In this document: in pieces, positions 15,408 through 20,389 of the stretch
Layout: each line of letters begins with the position of its first letter
Position numbering within the stretch: position 1 is the stretch's first letter
Origin: a virus
Length of the DNA: 20,883 nucleotides
Direction: 5' to 3' (one strand)
Virus record (IMG/VR): IMGVR_UViG_3300017917_001258
Coordinates: 1-20,883 of that record
Made by a program: the position numbers and the translations under genes
Notes under the pieces: model-generated
Seen by the model: the letters and a program-made list of their open reading frames with translations, nothing else
What the model was told of the DNA's origin: nothing
Databases searched by the model: none

Positions 15408-15430
15408 TGCCGCGCCAATCCTGGGCGGCA
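15408..15430 (+). promoter_or_regulatory. GC-rich leader hairpin of hsp20
   Basis: TGCCGC (15408-15413) pairs with GCGGCA (15425-15430), with a possible inner CC/GG. It stands out in an AT-rich genome and lies at the expected 5' end of the sigma70 transcript. It does not include the Shine-Dalgarno (AGGAG, 15451-15455), so stabilisation of the 5' end is more likely than direct translation control. Confidence 0.5.
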
Positions 15431-15461
15431 GTTTTAACCTCGCTTTAATTAGGAGTTTTAT

Positions 15462-15899
15462 ATGACATCACTACCAAGTCTTTTTGACTTCCATAAACTC
15501 GACCCTTTCCATGTAGGTTTCAACAAAATGTTTGATGATCTACAGAAAGCGGCCAAGACTTCTCTTTCCTACCCTCCATACAATATCAAACAAGTAAAAG
15601 AAAACAAGTACGTCATCGAGATGGCCGTTGCTGGTTTTGCAAAGTCTGATATTGAAATCACACTTGAGGGTGATACTCTAGTGGTCAAGGGTGCAGCCCA
15701 AGACGAACAACCAACGGAAGACGAATCCTTCATCTGGAAGGGTATTGCCAACCGTAACTTCAACCGTACCTTCAAACTGGCAGACAAGATTGAAATCAAA
15801 GATGCCGAGTTAGTTAACGGTATGTTGAAAATTTGGTTGGAAAATATCGTCAAGACACAAGACGCAATCAAGAAAATTTCTATCAAAGAAACCAAATAA
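15462..15899 (+). CDS. hsp20: Hsp20-family small heat-shock protein
   Basis: The 145-residue product is a small heat-shock chaperone of the kind common in T4-like cyanophages and related phages, where it may aid virion assembly or protein homeostasis. The N-terminus SLFDFHKLDPFHVGFNKMFDDL is typical of IbpA-like proteins. The alpha-crystallin domain spans about 38-140, with YNIKQVKENKYVIEMAVAGFAKSDIEITLEGDTLVVKG and the region NRTFKLADKIEIKDAELVNGMLKIWLEN, which carries the conserved A-x-x-x-N/D-G-x-L signature. The gene stands alone with its own promoter pair and leader. Confidence 0.95.
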   Translation: MTSLPSLFDFHKLDPFHVGFNKMFDDLQKAAKTSLSYPPYNIKQVKENKYVIEMAVAGFAKSDIEITLEGDTLVVKGAAQDEQPTEDESFIWKGIANRNFNRTFKLADKIEIKDAELVNGMLKIWLENIVKTQDAIKKISIKETK

Positions 15900-15924
15900 T
15901 TTCACATTGTGAAAATTACAAGGC

Positions 15925-15953
15925 TTGACAGGGCGCATTTTTTGACGTATAAT
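15925..15953 (+). promoter_or_regulatory. Perfect-consensus sigma70 promoter
   Basis: TTGACA (15925-15930), 17 bases and TATAAT (15948-15953) match the consensus exactly. The next ATG is only nine bases beyond the -10 box, so the mRNA from this promoter would have a leader of about 3 bases or none. It may also feed the tRNA and the genes behind it. Confidence 0.88.
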
Positions 15954-15962
15954 CCTTATACT

Positions 15963-16160
15963 ATGAAAAACACTAAGCCAAAATTTACTATTAAAAAGGT
16001 TCGTTCAAAAGCGAATCAAGATGTGTATTACACTTCACCTCAATGGGAAACCAAAGAGATTGAGGGTATTGTGTTTATGCCTGTTGTCAAAACGCCTTCA
16101 ATAGATTTAAAACAAACAATTCATTGGATGCGTAAAGACAGCATGGAATACGTCAAATAA
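15963..16160 (+). CDS. Small phage protein, unknown
   Basis: The 65-residue product begins MKNTKPKFTIKKVRSKANQDVYYTSPQWETKEIEGIVFMPVVK. It is basic at the N-terminus and has a mainly beta-like centre. I do not recognise a family. I use the ATG at 15963; a longer reading upstream would run through the promoter. Its stop codon is directly followed by a tRNA gene at 16161, so both may share the strong promoter at 15925. Confidence 0.65.
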   Translation: MKNTKPKFTIKKVRSKANQDVYYTSPQWETKEIEGIVFMPVVKTPSIDLKQTIHWMRKDSMEYVK

Positions 16161-16236
<76 letters not shown>

Positions 16237-16252
16237 ATTAAGGAGTAAAAAA

Positions 16253-16390
16253 ATGGAATATATTTGTGAGGTCTGCGGTCACATTCACGATGAAAAGGTT
16301 AATGATAAAATAGAAGATTTACCAAAATATGCTAATTGTCCAGAATGTGGTTCCGATGCAAGAGAGGTATATAAGCCTTTAGAATTGTGA
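16253..16390 (+). CDS. Mini rubredoxin-like protein (45 residues)
   Basis: This short ORF begins after an AAGGAG site, 17 bases past the tRNA. The 45-residue product reads YICEVCGHIHD at residues 3-13, then EDLPKYANCPECGSDAREV near 21-39. Four cysteines (5, 8, 29, 32) in two CxxC knuckles, with the G-x-I-x-D turn and LP before the second knuckle, are the layout of rubredoxin, an iron-binding electron carrier. It is shorter than classic rubredoxins (about 53) because the loop between the knuckles is reduced. A simple zinc ribbon is the main alternative. Its TGA overlaps the GTG start of the dCMP deaminase. Confidence 0.72.
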   Translation: MEYICEVCGHIHDEKVNDKIEDLPKYANCPECGSDAREVYKPLEL

Positions 16391-16872
16391 AGAAAAAATT
16401 TCGTGATGCGTTTATGAAGACGGCCGAGGTGTTCTCTGAACTATCCTCGGCCAAAAGACTTCATGTTGGTGCAATCGTTGTAAAAGATGACCGCATCATT
16501 TCCATTGGTTATAATGGAATGCCCTCAGGTTGGGATAATAATTGTGAAGATAAAATTTATTGTGATGATGGCGATTGGTCTGAATGGTCTGAACAAAAAG
16601 ATCCAAAAGATTTAAACTTACCATGTAAGAAATTTAAACTTGTAACAAAACCTGAGGTACTACATGCTGAAACGAATGCGATTGCTAAATTGGCAAAATC
16701 TACTGAATCTGGGAATGGTGCAACTATGTTTATTACTCATTCTCCTTGTCTGGACTGCGCCAAACTTATCTTTCAATCTGGCATCAATAGTGTTTATTAT
16801 CGTAATGAGTACCGTGATAGTGGTGGGATTGATTTCTTACGTAATTGTAAGATTGATGTTGAAAAGATTTGA
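16387..16872 (+). CDS. cd: dCMP deaminase
   Basis: The 161-residue product converts dCMP to dUMP for dTMP synthesis. The zinc site is HAETNAIAK (residues 93-101; His ligand and catalytic Glu) with SPCLDCAKLI (119-128; two Cys ligands). GAIVVKDDRIISIGYNGMPSGWDNNCED (28-55) is the typical N-terminal part, in which a Cys near 53 may belong to the second, structural zinc site as in T4. The start is a GTG at 16387 that overlaps the stop of the rubredoxin-like gene, so translation is coupled. The host-type thymidylate pathway is supported in the same way by the dNMP kinase at 11003. Confidence 0.95.
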   Translation: MKKKFRDAFMKTAEVFSELSSAKRLHVGAIVVKDDRIISIGYNGMPSGWDNNCEDKIYCDDGDWSEWSEQKDPKDLNLPCKKFKLVTKPEVLHAETNAIAKLAKSTESGNGATMFITHSPCLDCAKLIFQSGINSVYYRNEYRDSGGIDFLRNCKIDVEKI

Positions 16873-16909
16873 AAAAGAACTTGAAGCATATAAGCAAATA
16901 TTGTAAAAT

Positions 16910-16917
16910 CTAAATAA
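16910..16917 (+). promoter_or_regulatory. Variant late promoter CTAAATAA
   Basis: CTAAATAA lies about 43 bases before the start of the metallopeptidase gene in a short intergenic gap. It is the second of three CTAAATA copies placed in front of genes in this window. Role inferred. Confidence 0.45.
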
Positions 16918-16959
16918 ACCGGGAGTGATGTAGACTTATCCAACTTACTGGGAGATTAC

Positions 16960-17466
16960 ATGATTGTAAAGGTACTCAACTGTCCCGATAAGAATTTCAA
17001 ACCTTATGTTGAGAGGGCCGTATCTTTTTTTGCAAAAGAATTAATACCTAATACCAAAATTCGTAATAATTGTCAGACTATTGTAAGATTCAACTCACAA
17101 CTCAAAGACTTTGGATCCGCAGAGATTCAAGGAAGAAATACCAGAAAACAACCAAGAAAATTCTTAATTGAAATTCATCCTGGTATCAATACAAGAAATA
17201 TAATTTCAACTATCGCGCATGAGATGGTACATATCAAACAGTACATTCATGGCGAAACGAATGACCAACTCTCTGTGTGGAGAGGCAAGAAAATAAATTC
17301 AGAACAAGTGGAATACTGGGTTCATCCGTGGGAATTGGATGCATATGGTAGAGAAATAGGCCTATTCACGAAGTTTGCTGTTAAAGAAAAACTTTGGGAA
17401 GTTTTTGATGGTTTTAAGAATCCAGATTTACCCATCGTGTCTGAACCCATAAGATGGAAAAAATAA
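16960..17466 (+). CDS. HExxH metallopeptidase-like protein
   Basis: The 168-residue product contains an HEMVHIKQY zinc-binding helix (residues 87-95, HExxH) and a downstream WELDAYGRE (124-132) whose Glu would be the third metal ligand, the layout of small gluzincin-like or SprT-like proteins. The N-terminus has a basic region RNTRKQPRKFLIEIHPGI just before the helix. Similar proteins occur in marine T4-like phages without known function. The start follows a GGGAG site. The last bases overlap the next gene by 13. Confidence 0.78.
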   Translation: MIVKVLNCPDKNFKPYVERAVSFFAKELIPNTKIRNNCQTIVRFNSQLKDFGSAEIQGRNTRKQPRKFLIEIHPGINTRNIISTIAHEMVHIKQYIHGETNDQLSVWRGKKINSEQVEYWVHPWELDAYGREIGLFTKFAVKEKLWEVFDGFKNPDLPIVSEPIRWKK

Positions 17467-17978
17467 TAGGCGAACACACATATGGTACCGAACACATTTC
17501 ATTTTTTCAATGGGGTGAAGGTGCAAATTTAAGAATGGGTAAATTCTGTTCTGTGGCCGAAAACGTTAAAATGTTTTTGGGTGGCACACATAGAACTGAT
17601 TGGATTTCCACATATCCTTTTCATTCAAAACTTGGGTGTGAAGTAGATAAAAACAATATAACAAATGGTGATATAGTAATTGGTAATGATGTTTATATTT
17701 GCCATGGGGCCACAATCATGTCTGGAGTGACCATTGGTGATGGTGCAATCATTGCAGCTAATTCTCATGTTGTAAAAAATGTAGAACCTTATTCGATTGT
17801 TGGCGGCAATCCTGCGCAATTTATTAAGTATAGATTCGACCAAAACATCATTTCGTTGTTGATGGAACTCAAATGGTGGGATCTTCCGTTAAATATTATT
17901 AAAGATAATGCAAAATTATTTTGCTCGGCGCCTATATATGAGGAAGTGCAATCATTAATTAATCAACACAGAAAATAG
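17454..17978 (+). CDS. Hexapeptide-repeat acetyltransferase (CatB-like)
   Basis: The 174-residue product belongs to the left-handed beta-helix acyltransferases. The clearest signature is GGTHRTDWISTYPF near 42-55, the active-site region of CatB/xenobiotic-type acetyltransferases with its catalytic His. Hexapeptide rungs follow: IVIGNDVYICHGATIMSGVTIGDGAIIAANSHVVKNVEPYSIVGGNPAQFIKYRF near 75-130. The likely acetyl acceptor is a sugar hydroxyl or amine. With the epimerase at 4679 and the glycosyltransferase at 10206 it makes a scattered set of sugar-modifying genes. It is the last protein gene before the RNA-rich region. Confidence 0.9.
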   Translation: MEKIIGEHTYGTEHISFFQWGEGANLRMGKFCSVAENVKMFLGGTHRTDWISTYPFHSKLGCEVDKNNITNGDIVIGNDVYICHGATIMSGVTIGDGAIIAANSHVVKNVEPYSIVGGNPAQFIKYRFDQNIISLLMELKWWDLPLNIIKDNAKLFCSAPIYEEVQSLINQHRK

Positions 17979-18010
17979 AAATGTTATCCATACGCAAACC
18001 GTTTATTACA

Positions 18011-18055
18011 GAGCCATCATATCACACAAGCAATTGTGGTGATCAGTCCTGGCTC
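18011..18055 (+). ncRNA. Two-tier stem-loop with GNRA tetraloop
   Basis: Outer stem GAGCCA (18011-18016) / TGGCTC (18050-18055) encloses an inner stem ATCACACAA (18021-18029) / TTGTGGTGAT (18034-18043, one bulged G) capped by a GCAA tetraloop. The asymmetric internal loop is TCAT / CAGTCC. It lies between the acetyltransferase and the tRNA-Gln promoter and is followed by competing hairpins. No known RNA family is recognised. Confidence 0.6.
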
Positions 18056-18059
18056 ATCT

Positions 18060-18135
18060 TAGGGGTTTGTGTATAGAAAAGTAACCAAAAGAATATAACC
18101 ACAAACCCCTACACCGAAAGGTCTAGGGGTTTTTT
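18060..18135 (+). terminator. Intrinsic terminator with a competing upstream hairpin
   Basis: AAACCCCTA (18103-18111) pairs with TAGGGGTTT (18124-18132); one mismatch then ACC/GGT closes a GAAA tetraloop, and six T (18130-18135) follow: a good intrinsic terminator. The same left strand, as CACAAACCCCTA (18100-18111), also pairs perfectly over 12 bp with TAGGGGTTTGTG (18060-18071). The two hairpins exclude each other, as in a transcription attenuator. Confidence 0.75.
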
Positions 18136-18222
18136 GTTGTGTTTTTACAACACACGGCTTGACATAGATGTGGAATCTTGTATAATTCGTGTTTCGCTCT
18201 TAAAAAATTTAAAGTAGTTTGT
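18135..18222 (+). promoter_or_regulatory. tRNA promoter module 1: hairpin, sigma70 promoter, boxA-like leader
   Basis: A small hairpin TGTTGT/ACAACA (18135-18152) precedes TTGACA (18159-18164), a 16-base spacer and TATAAT (18181-18186). The leader contains CGCTCTTAAAAAATTT (about 18195-18210), which resembles the boxA antitermination element of bacterial rRNA leaders, then AAAGTAGTTT just before tRNA-Gln. The same module occurs at 19733-19816. Confidence 0.82.
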
Positions 18223-18298
18223 TGGGGATTCGCCAAGTTGGTAAGGCATCGGATTTTGATTCCGACATTCACAGGTTCGAGTCCTGTATCCCCTGCCA
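18223..18298 (+). tRNA. tRNA-Gln (TTG)
   Basis: A full cloverleaf: acceptor TGGGGAT/ATCCCCT with an unpaired 1-72 position (a weak first pair is normal for tRNA-Gln), D arm GCC...GGC, anticodon stem TCGGA/TCCGA with loop TTTTGAT, T arm ACAGG TTCGAGT CCTGT, discriminator G and encoded CCA. The CCA is also the beginning of the left arm of the following 18-bp stem. Confidence 0.95.
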
Positions 18299-18395
18299 TA
18301 ATGAAGCGCATTGTAGCGACACATAAGCAAGTCGTTAACTACCGTTGGTTACGTATAGAATCGTAAGTGGGTGTAGGCAGTGTGTTTCATTATGG
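18296..18395 (+). repeat. Hairpin unit U0 (isolated copy of the array hairpin)
   Basis: CCATAATGAAGCGCATTG (18296-18313) pairs with CAGTGTGTTTCATTATGG (18378-18395) over all 18 positions, including a few G-T wobbles, around a 64-base loop. Compared with the array near 20000, the sixth pair has swapped T-A to A-T on both arms, a compensatory change. The left arm overlaps the tRNA-Gln CCA end. Confidence 0.88.
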
Positions 18396-18423
18396 TAATA
18401 GCGTCTGTATAAATTACTATCGG

Positions 18424-18431
18424 TATAAATA
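18424..18431 (+). promoter_or_regulatory. T4-type late promoter TATAAATA
   Basis: Exact TATAAATA, 18 bases before the HNH endonuclease start, followed by an AAGGAGA Shine-Dalgarno. A weaker TATAAATT lies just upstream. Confidence 0.8.
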
Positions 18432-18449
18432 ATATTGAAGGAGATTTAT

Positions 18450-18863
18450 ATGGAAACTTATAACTGTTTATTTTGCGATAAGGAATTTCATGCTTATCCA
18501 TCACAAAATAAAAAATACTGTGATGTTAAATGTCAGAATGATTATCAATATAAAGAATTTATTGAAACATGGAAATTAGGCAATCATAATGGAATGCGAG
18601 GTAAAACTGCAACATCGCATCATATACGGCGTTATATTTTTGAAAAATATGAAAATAAATGTTGCGAATGTGGTTGGTCTAAAACAAACTTATTCACAAA
18701 CAAAATACCATTAGAATTGGAACATGTTGATGGTGATTATTCCAACAACAAAGAAGATAATTTAAAACTTTTATGTCCTAACTGTCATTCTTTAACTGCA
18801 ACTTGGAAAGGTGCAAATAAGAAACAAGGAAGGCCAAGATCAAAATATTATCGCGGAATATAA
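18450..18863 (+). CDS. HNH homing endonuclease
   Basis: The 137-residue product has an N-terminal zinc ribbon CLFC...KYCDVKC (about residues 5-28), then CCECGW near 70, and an HNH nuclease core LELEHVDGDYSNNKEDNLKLLCPNCHSL near 90-117 with the catalytic EH.DG, the central Asn and the CxxC/H zinc pair. Such stand-alone HNH genes are mobile elements of phage genomes that cut a target site and spread by repair. I place the start at the ATG at 18450 after AAGGAGA. It has a late promoter and stands between tRNA-Gln with its hairpin and tRNA-Ser, a common landing place for homing genes. Confidence 0.9.
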   Translation: METYNCLFCDKEFHAYPSQNKKYCDVKCQNDYQYKEFIETWKLGNHNGMRGKTATSHHIRRYIFEKYENKCCECGWSKTNLFTNKIPLELEHVDGDYSNNKEDNLKLLCPNCHSLTATWKGANKKQGRPRSKYYRGI

Positions 18864-18870
18864 AATATAC

Positions 18871-18962
18871 GGAGAGTAATGCAGGCGCGTTGGTGTGCCG
18901 ACCAGCCTTGAAAACTGGGTTCTCAGAAATGGGATGGGGTTCGACTCCTCTGCTCTCCGCCA
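18871..18962 (+). tRNA. tRNA-Ser (TGA)
   Basis: A 92-base class II tRNA: acceptor GGAGAGT/GCTCTCC, anticodon stem CCAG/CTGG with loop around CTTGAAA (TGA), an extra-long variable arm, T arm with GTTCGACTC, discriminator G and encoded CCA. The innermost anticodon pair is a C/A mismatch. Confidence 0.9.
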
Positions 18963-19008
18963 AATAGAGAGATGCGAAAGTTGGTTTAATCGGACTCTCT
19001 GCCGAATT

Positions 19009-19015
19009 CTAAATA
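19009..19015 (+). promoter_or_regulatory. Variant late promoter CTAAATA
   Basis: CTAAATA lies 20 bases before the start codon of the internal head protein candidate, the same distance as the copy at 724. A CGGAGG Shine-Dalgarno follows. Role inferred. Confidence 0.5.
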
Positions 19016-19035
19016 TGGTATCATTCGGAGGTACT

Positions 19036-19455
19036 ATGATATCATTCAAAAATTTTATTTCAGAGGCCATGAAGCAAACTAAGATGCCGGAGCCAAAGCA
19101 CGATGCATCAGGTAAGCCTAAGGTTATGAGTGGTAAAGACATAATGCAACACTTTAGTCGCCACACAATGGACGCTGTAATGAGACATCCTCTTTATCGC
19201 CGTCATATTGCAGGAGCAGAACATAAAGGGTTTGCACATTCTGTAAATAAATCTGGCACTGGTGATAGTAAGTATGATACGCATATTGTACATGCTGTAA
19301 CAGGTGGTTCAGGTATTCGCCACAGGATTGATTTTCACATAGGCCTGAGTGGTCGCAAGGTAACTCATGCTGAACATTTCACAAATAAAGATAATGAAAA
19401 GTATCCGCATGGTCATCCAGCAGCTGGCCAAGTGAAGTGGAAGAATATAACATAA
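19036..19455 (+). CDS. Candidate internal head protein with capsid-targeting N-terminus
   Basis: The 139-residue product opens MISFKNFISEAM. T4 internal proteins IPI, IPII and IPIII open MKTYQEFIAEA, a capsid-targeting sequence cut by the prohead protease after (L/I)xE; here ISE-A would be the cut site at residue 10. The remainder is basic and rich in His, Lys and Gly (KHDASGKPK, RHTMDAVMRHPLYRRHIAGAEHKG, HFTNKDNEKYPHGHP), as expected for a small protein packed with DNA and ejected into the host. The ATG at 19036 follows CGGAGG and a late-promoter-like box. It lies between two tRNA-Ser genes. No family domain is recognised in the mature part. Confidence 0.6.
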   Translation: MISFKNFISEAMKQTKMPEPKHDASGKPKVMSGKDIMQHFSRHTMDAVMRHPLYRRHIAGAEHKGFAHSVNKSGTGDSKYDTHIVHAVTGGSGIRHRIDFHIGLSGRKVTHAEHFTNKDNEKYPHGHPAAGQVKWKNIT

Positions 19456-19464
19456 ACAAATTAT

Positions 19465-19553
19465 GGAGAGTTGGCAGAGCGGTAATGCACCGGATTGCTA
19501 ATCCGCCGTTTATGAAAATAGACGCACAGGTTCGATCCCTGTACTCTCCGCCA
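19465..19553 (+). tRNA. tRNA-Ser (GCT)
   Basis: An 89-base class II tRNA: acceptor GGAGAGT/ACTCTCC, anticodon stem CGGAT/ATCCG region with GCT in the loop, a long variable arm, T arm ACAGG TTCGATC CCTGT, discriminator G and encoded CCA. Begins ten bases after the preceding stop codon. Confidence 0.93.
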
Positions 19554-19554
19554 G

Positions 19555-19651
19555 GCCTCTATAGTTTAATGGTAGAACACCTGTCTTATACACAGTTAAA
19601 TGGCTCCGCGACGGGGGCGTAGTGAAGGTTCGAATCCTTCTAGAGGTACCA
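19555..19651 (+). tRNA. Atypical tRNA, TAT anticodon (Ile, AUA), with an extra hairpin arm
   Basis: Acceptor GCCTCTA/TAGAGGT, D arm GTTT...GAAC, anticodon stem CTGT/ACAG with loop CTTATAC (TAT), T arm GAAGG TTCGAAT CCTTC, discriminator A and encoded CCA. Unusually for a tRNA-Ile, the variable region is about 27 bases and holds a GC-rich hairpin GCTCC/GGGGGC. Total 97 bases. Amino-acid identity is uncertain. Confidence 0.75.
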
Positions 19652-19656
19652 AACAT

Positions 19657-19732
19657 GTGGGTGTGACCCGAACGGCTAGGGAACGGATTGCAAATCCGCT
19701 TTATGCAGGTTCAAATCCTGTCACCCACTCCA
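19657..19732 (+). tRNA. tRNA-Cys (GCA)
   Basis: Acceptor GTGGGTG/CACCCAC, short D stem CCC/GGG, anticodon arm CGGATTGCAAATCCG (GCA), T arm CAGG TTCAAAT CCTG, discriminator T and encoded CCA; 76 bases. The hairpin of the second promoter module begins immediately after it. Confidence 0.93.
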
Positions 19733-19816
19733 AGTTGTATTTTTACAACACTGGTTGCCAAAACGGCCAGTTCGTGTACAATACATCTTTCGTTCTTAAA
19801 AAATTTAAAGTAGTTT
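19733..19816 (+). promoter_or_regulatory. tRNA promoter module 2: hairpin, sigma70 promoter, boxA-like leader
   Basis: Hairpin GTTGTA/TACAAC (19734-19749, TTTT loop), then TTGCCA (19755-19760), a 16-base spacer and TACAAT (19777-19782). The leader TTCGTTCTTAAAAAATTT (19789-19806) followed by AAAGTAGTTT is the same as in module 1 except for one base, while the promoter spacer differs, so the leader is under selection. It drives tRNA-Glu and, with no terminator seen, the RNA array behind it. Confidence 0.8.
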
Positions 19817-19892
19817 GCTCGGTTCGTCTATCGGTTTAGGACGCTAGCCTTTCACGCTGGAAAGACGGGTTCGACTCCCGTACCGAGTACCA
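19817..19892 (+). tRNA. tRNA-Glu (TTC)
   Basis: Acceptor GCTCGGT/ACCGAGT with a G-T first pair, anticodon stem CTAGC/GCTGG with loop CTTTCAC (TTC), T arm ACGGG TTCGACT CCCGT, discriminator A and encoded CCA; 76 bases. The CCA is the start of hairpin unit U1. Confidence 0.93.
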
Positions 19893-20003
19893 TATTGAAG
19901 CACATTTTAGGTTGGGCAACAATTGCAGAGTTGCTATTTGGGAGCAGTAGATTAGGATCGCAACCTGATTGAGTTCTAAGATACAAAGTGTGTTTCAATA
20001 TGG
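19890..20003 (+). repeat. Hairpin unit U1
   Basis: CCATATTGAAGCACATTT (19890-19907) pairs with AAGTGTGTTTCAATATGG (19986-20003) at every position, two as G-T wobbles. The loop contains further helices AGGTTG/CAACCT and GCAAC/GTTGC. Confidence 0.9.
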
Positions 20004-20105
20004 TAAGCCTTAATCCAACTGAGAAACAAAAGATCGTCAGGGTCGCTCCTGGTTAAGATTAAGTAGTTTCAATGAGGTGACTCAAGGCTGGTCTCCGGCG
20101 GGAGG
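20004..20105 (+). repeat. Structured body copy A
   Basis: A 102-base body, matched by copy B at 20390-20491 with 16 differences (about 84% identical). Helices: AGCCTT (20006) / AAGGCT (20084), GAAAC (20023) / GTTTC (20066), CAGG (20038) / CCTG (20048), and GGTCTCC (20090) / GGAGGCC (20101). Confidence 0.85.
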
Positions 20106-20204
20106 CCATATTGAAGCACATTGGGTCATGCCCTGTATAACATTGCGCTAAAACAAAAGACGCTCGGTGGTAAGGTACTCCACAAACAGTGTGTTGAAAT
20201 ATGG
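20106..20204 (+). repeat. Hairpin unit U2
   Basis: CCATATTGAAGCACATTG (20106-20123) pairs with CAGTGTGTTGAAATATGG (20187-20204) except for two adjacent G/A positions, a tandem G-A mismatch. Its right arm instead matches the left arm of U3 perfectly. Confidence 0.85.
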
Positions 20205-20299
20205 TGTGTATCCTAGGTACTGAGGAAGCCTCAGCGGATCTTGTGCATATCGTACAAAAGACATGATCTGGCTTGTTGATGCGATTTCAACCACACCAA
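20205..20299 (+). ncRNA. Structured body between U2 and U3
   Basis: TGGTGTG (20202-20208) pairs with CACACCA (20292-20298), closing the body; inside are CTGAGG/CCTCAG, TTGTG/TACAA and GTTGA/TCAAC hairpins. After the closing helix come A and CCA. Confidence 0.65.
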
Positions 20300-20389
20300 C
20301 CATATTTCAGCATATTCTACCCATCTGTGGCACGGAACGGAGTCGTCACAGAATGGCGAAAAGACCCGTTTGAGTGTGTTGAACTATGG
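20300..20389 (+). repeat. Hairpin unit U3
   Basis: CCATATTTCAGCATATTC (20300-20317) pairs with GAGTGTGTTGAACTATGG (20372-20389) with a single mismatch. The TTCA/TGAA pairs replace TGAA/TTCA of U1, so both arms changed together. Inside the loop TCTGTG/CACAGA forms a further stem. Confidence 0.88.

Noticed and set aside
15408-15455. RNA thermometer (ROSE or fourU) controlling hsp20
   Set aside because: The strong hairpin does not cover the Shine-Dalgarno, and pairing of the AGGAG site with upstream T or CCT runs is only about three base pairs.
16664-16906. 80-codon hydrophobic ORF overlapping dCMP deaminase
   Set aside because: It is a frame-shifted reading of the deaminase gene, whose catalytic motifs are all in the main frame.
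18123-18330. Minus-strand ORFs over tRNA-Gln
   Set aside because: They are the antisense of the tRNA, promoter and terminator; the protein contains the typical antisense-tRNA string TGLEPV.
19600-19839. ORF of 79 codons across tRNA genes
   Set aside because: It runs through the TAT-anticodon tRNA, tRNA-Cys and promoter module 2 and has no Shine-Dalgarno; a chance reading frame.
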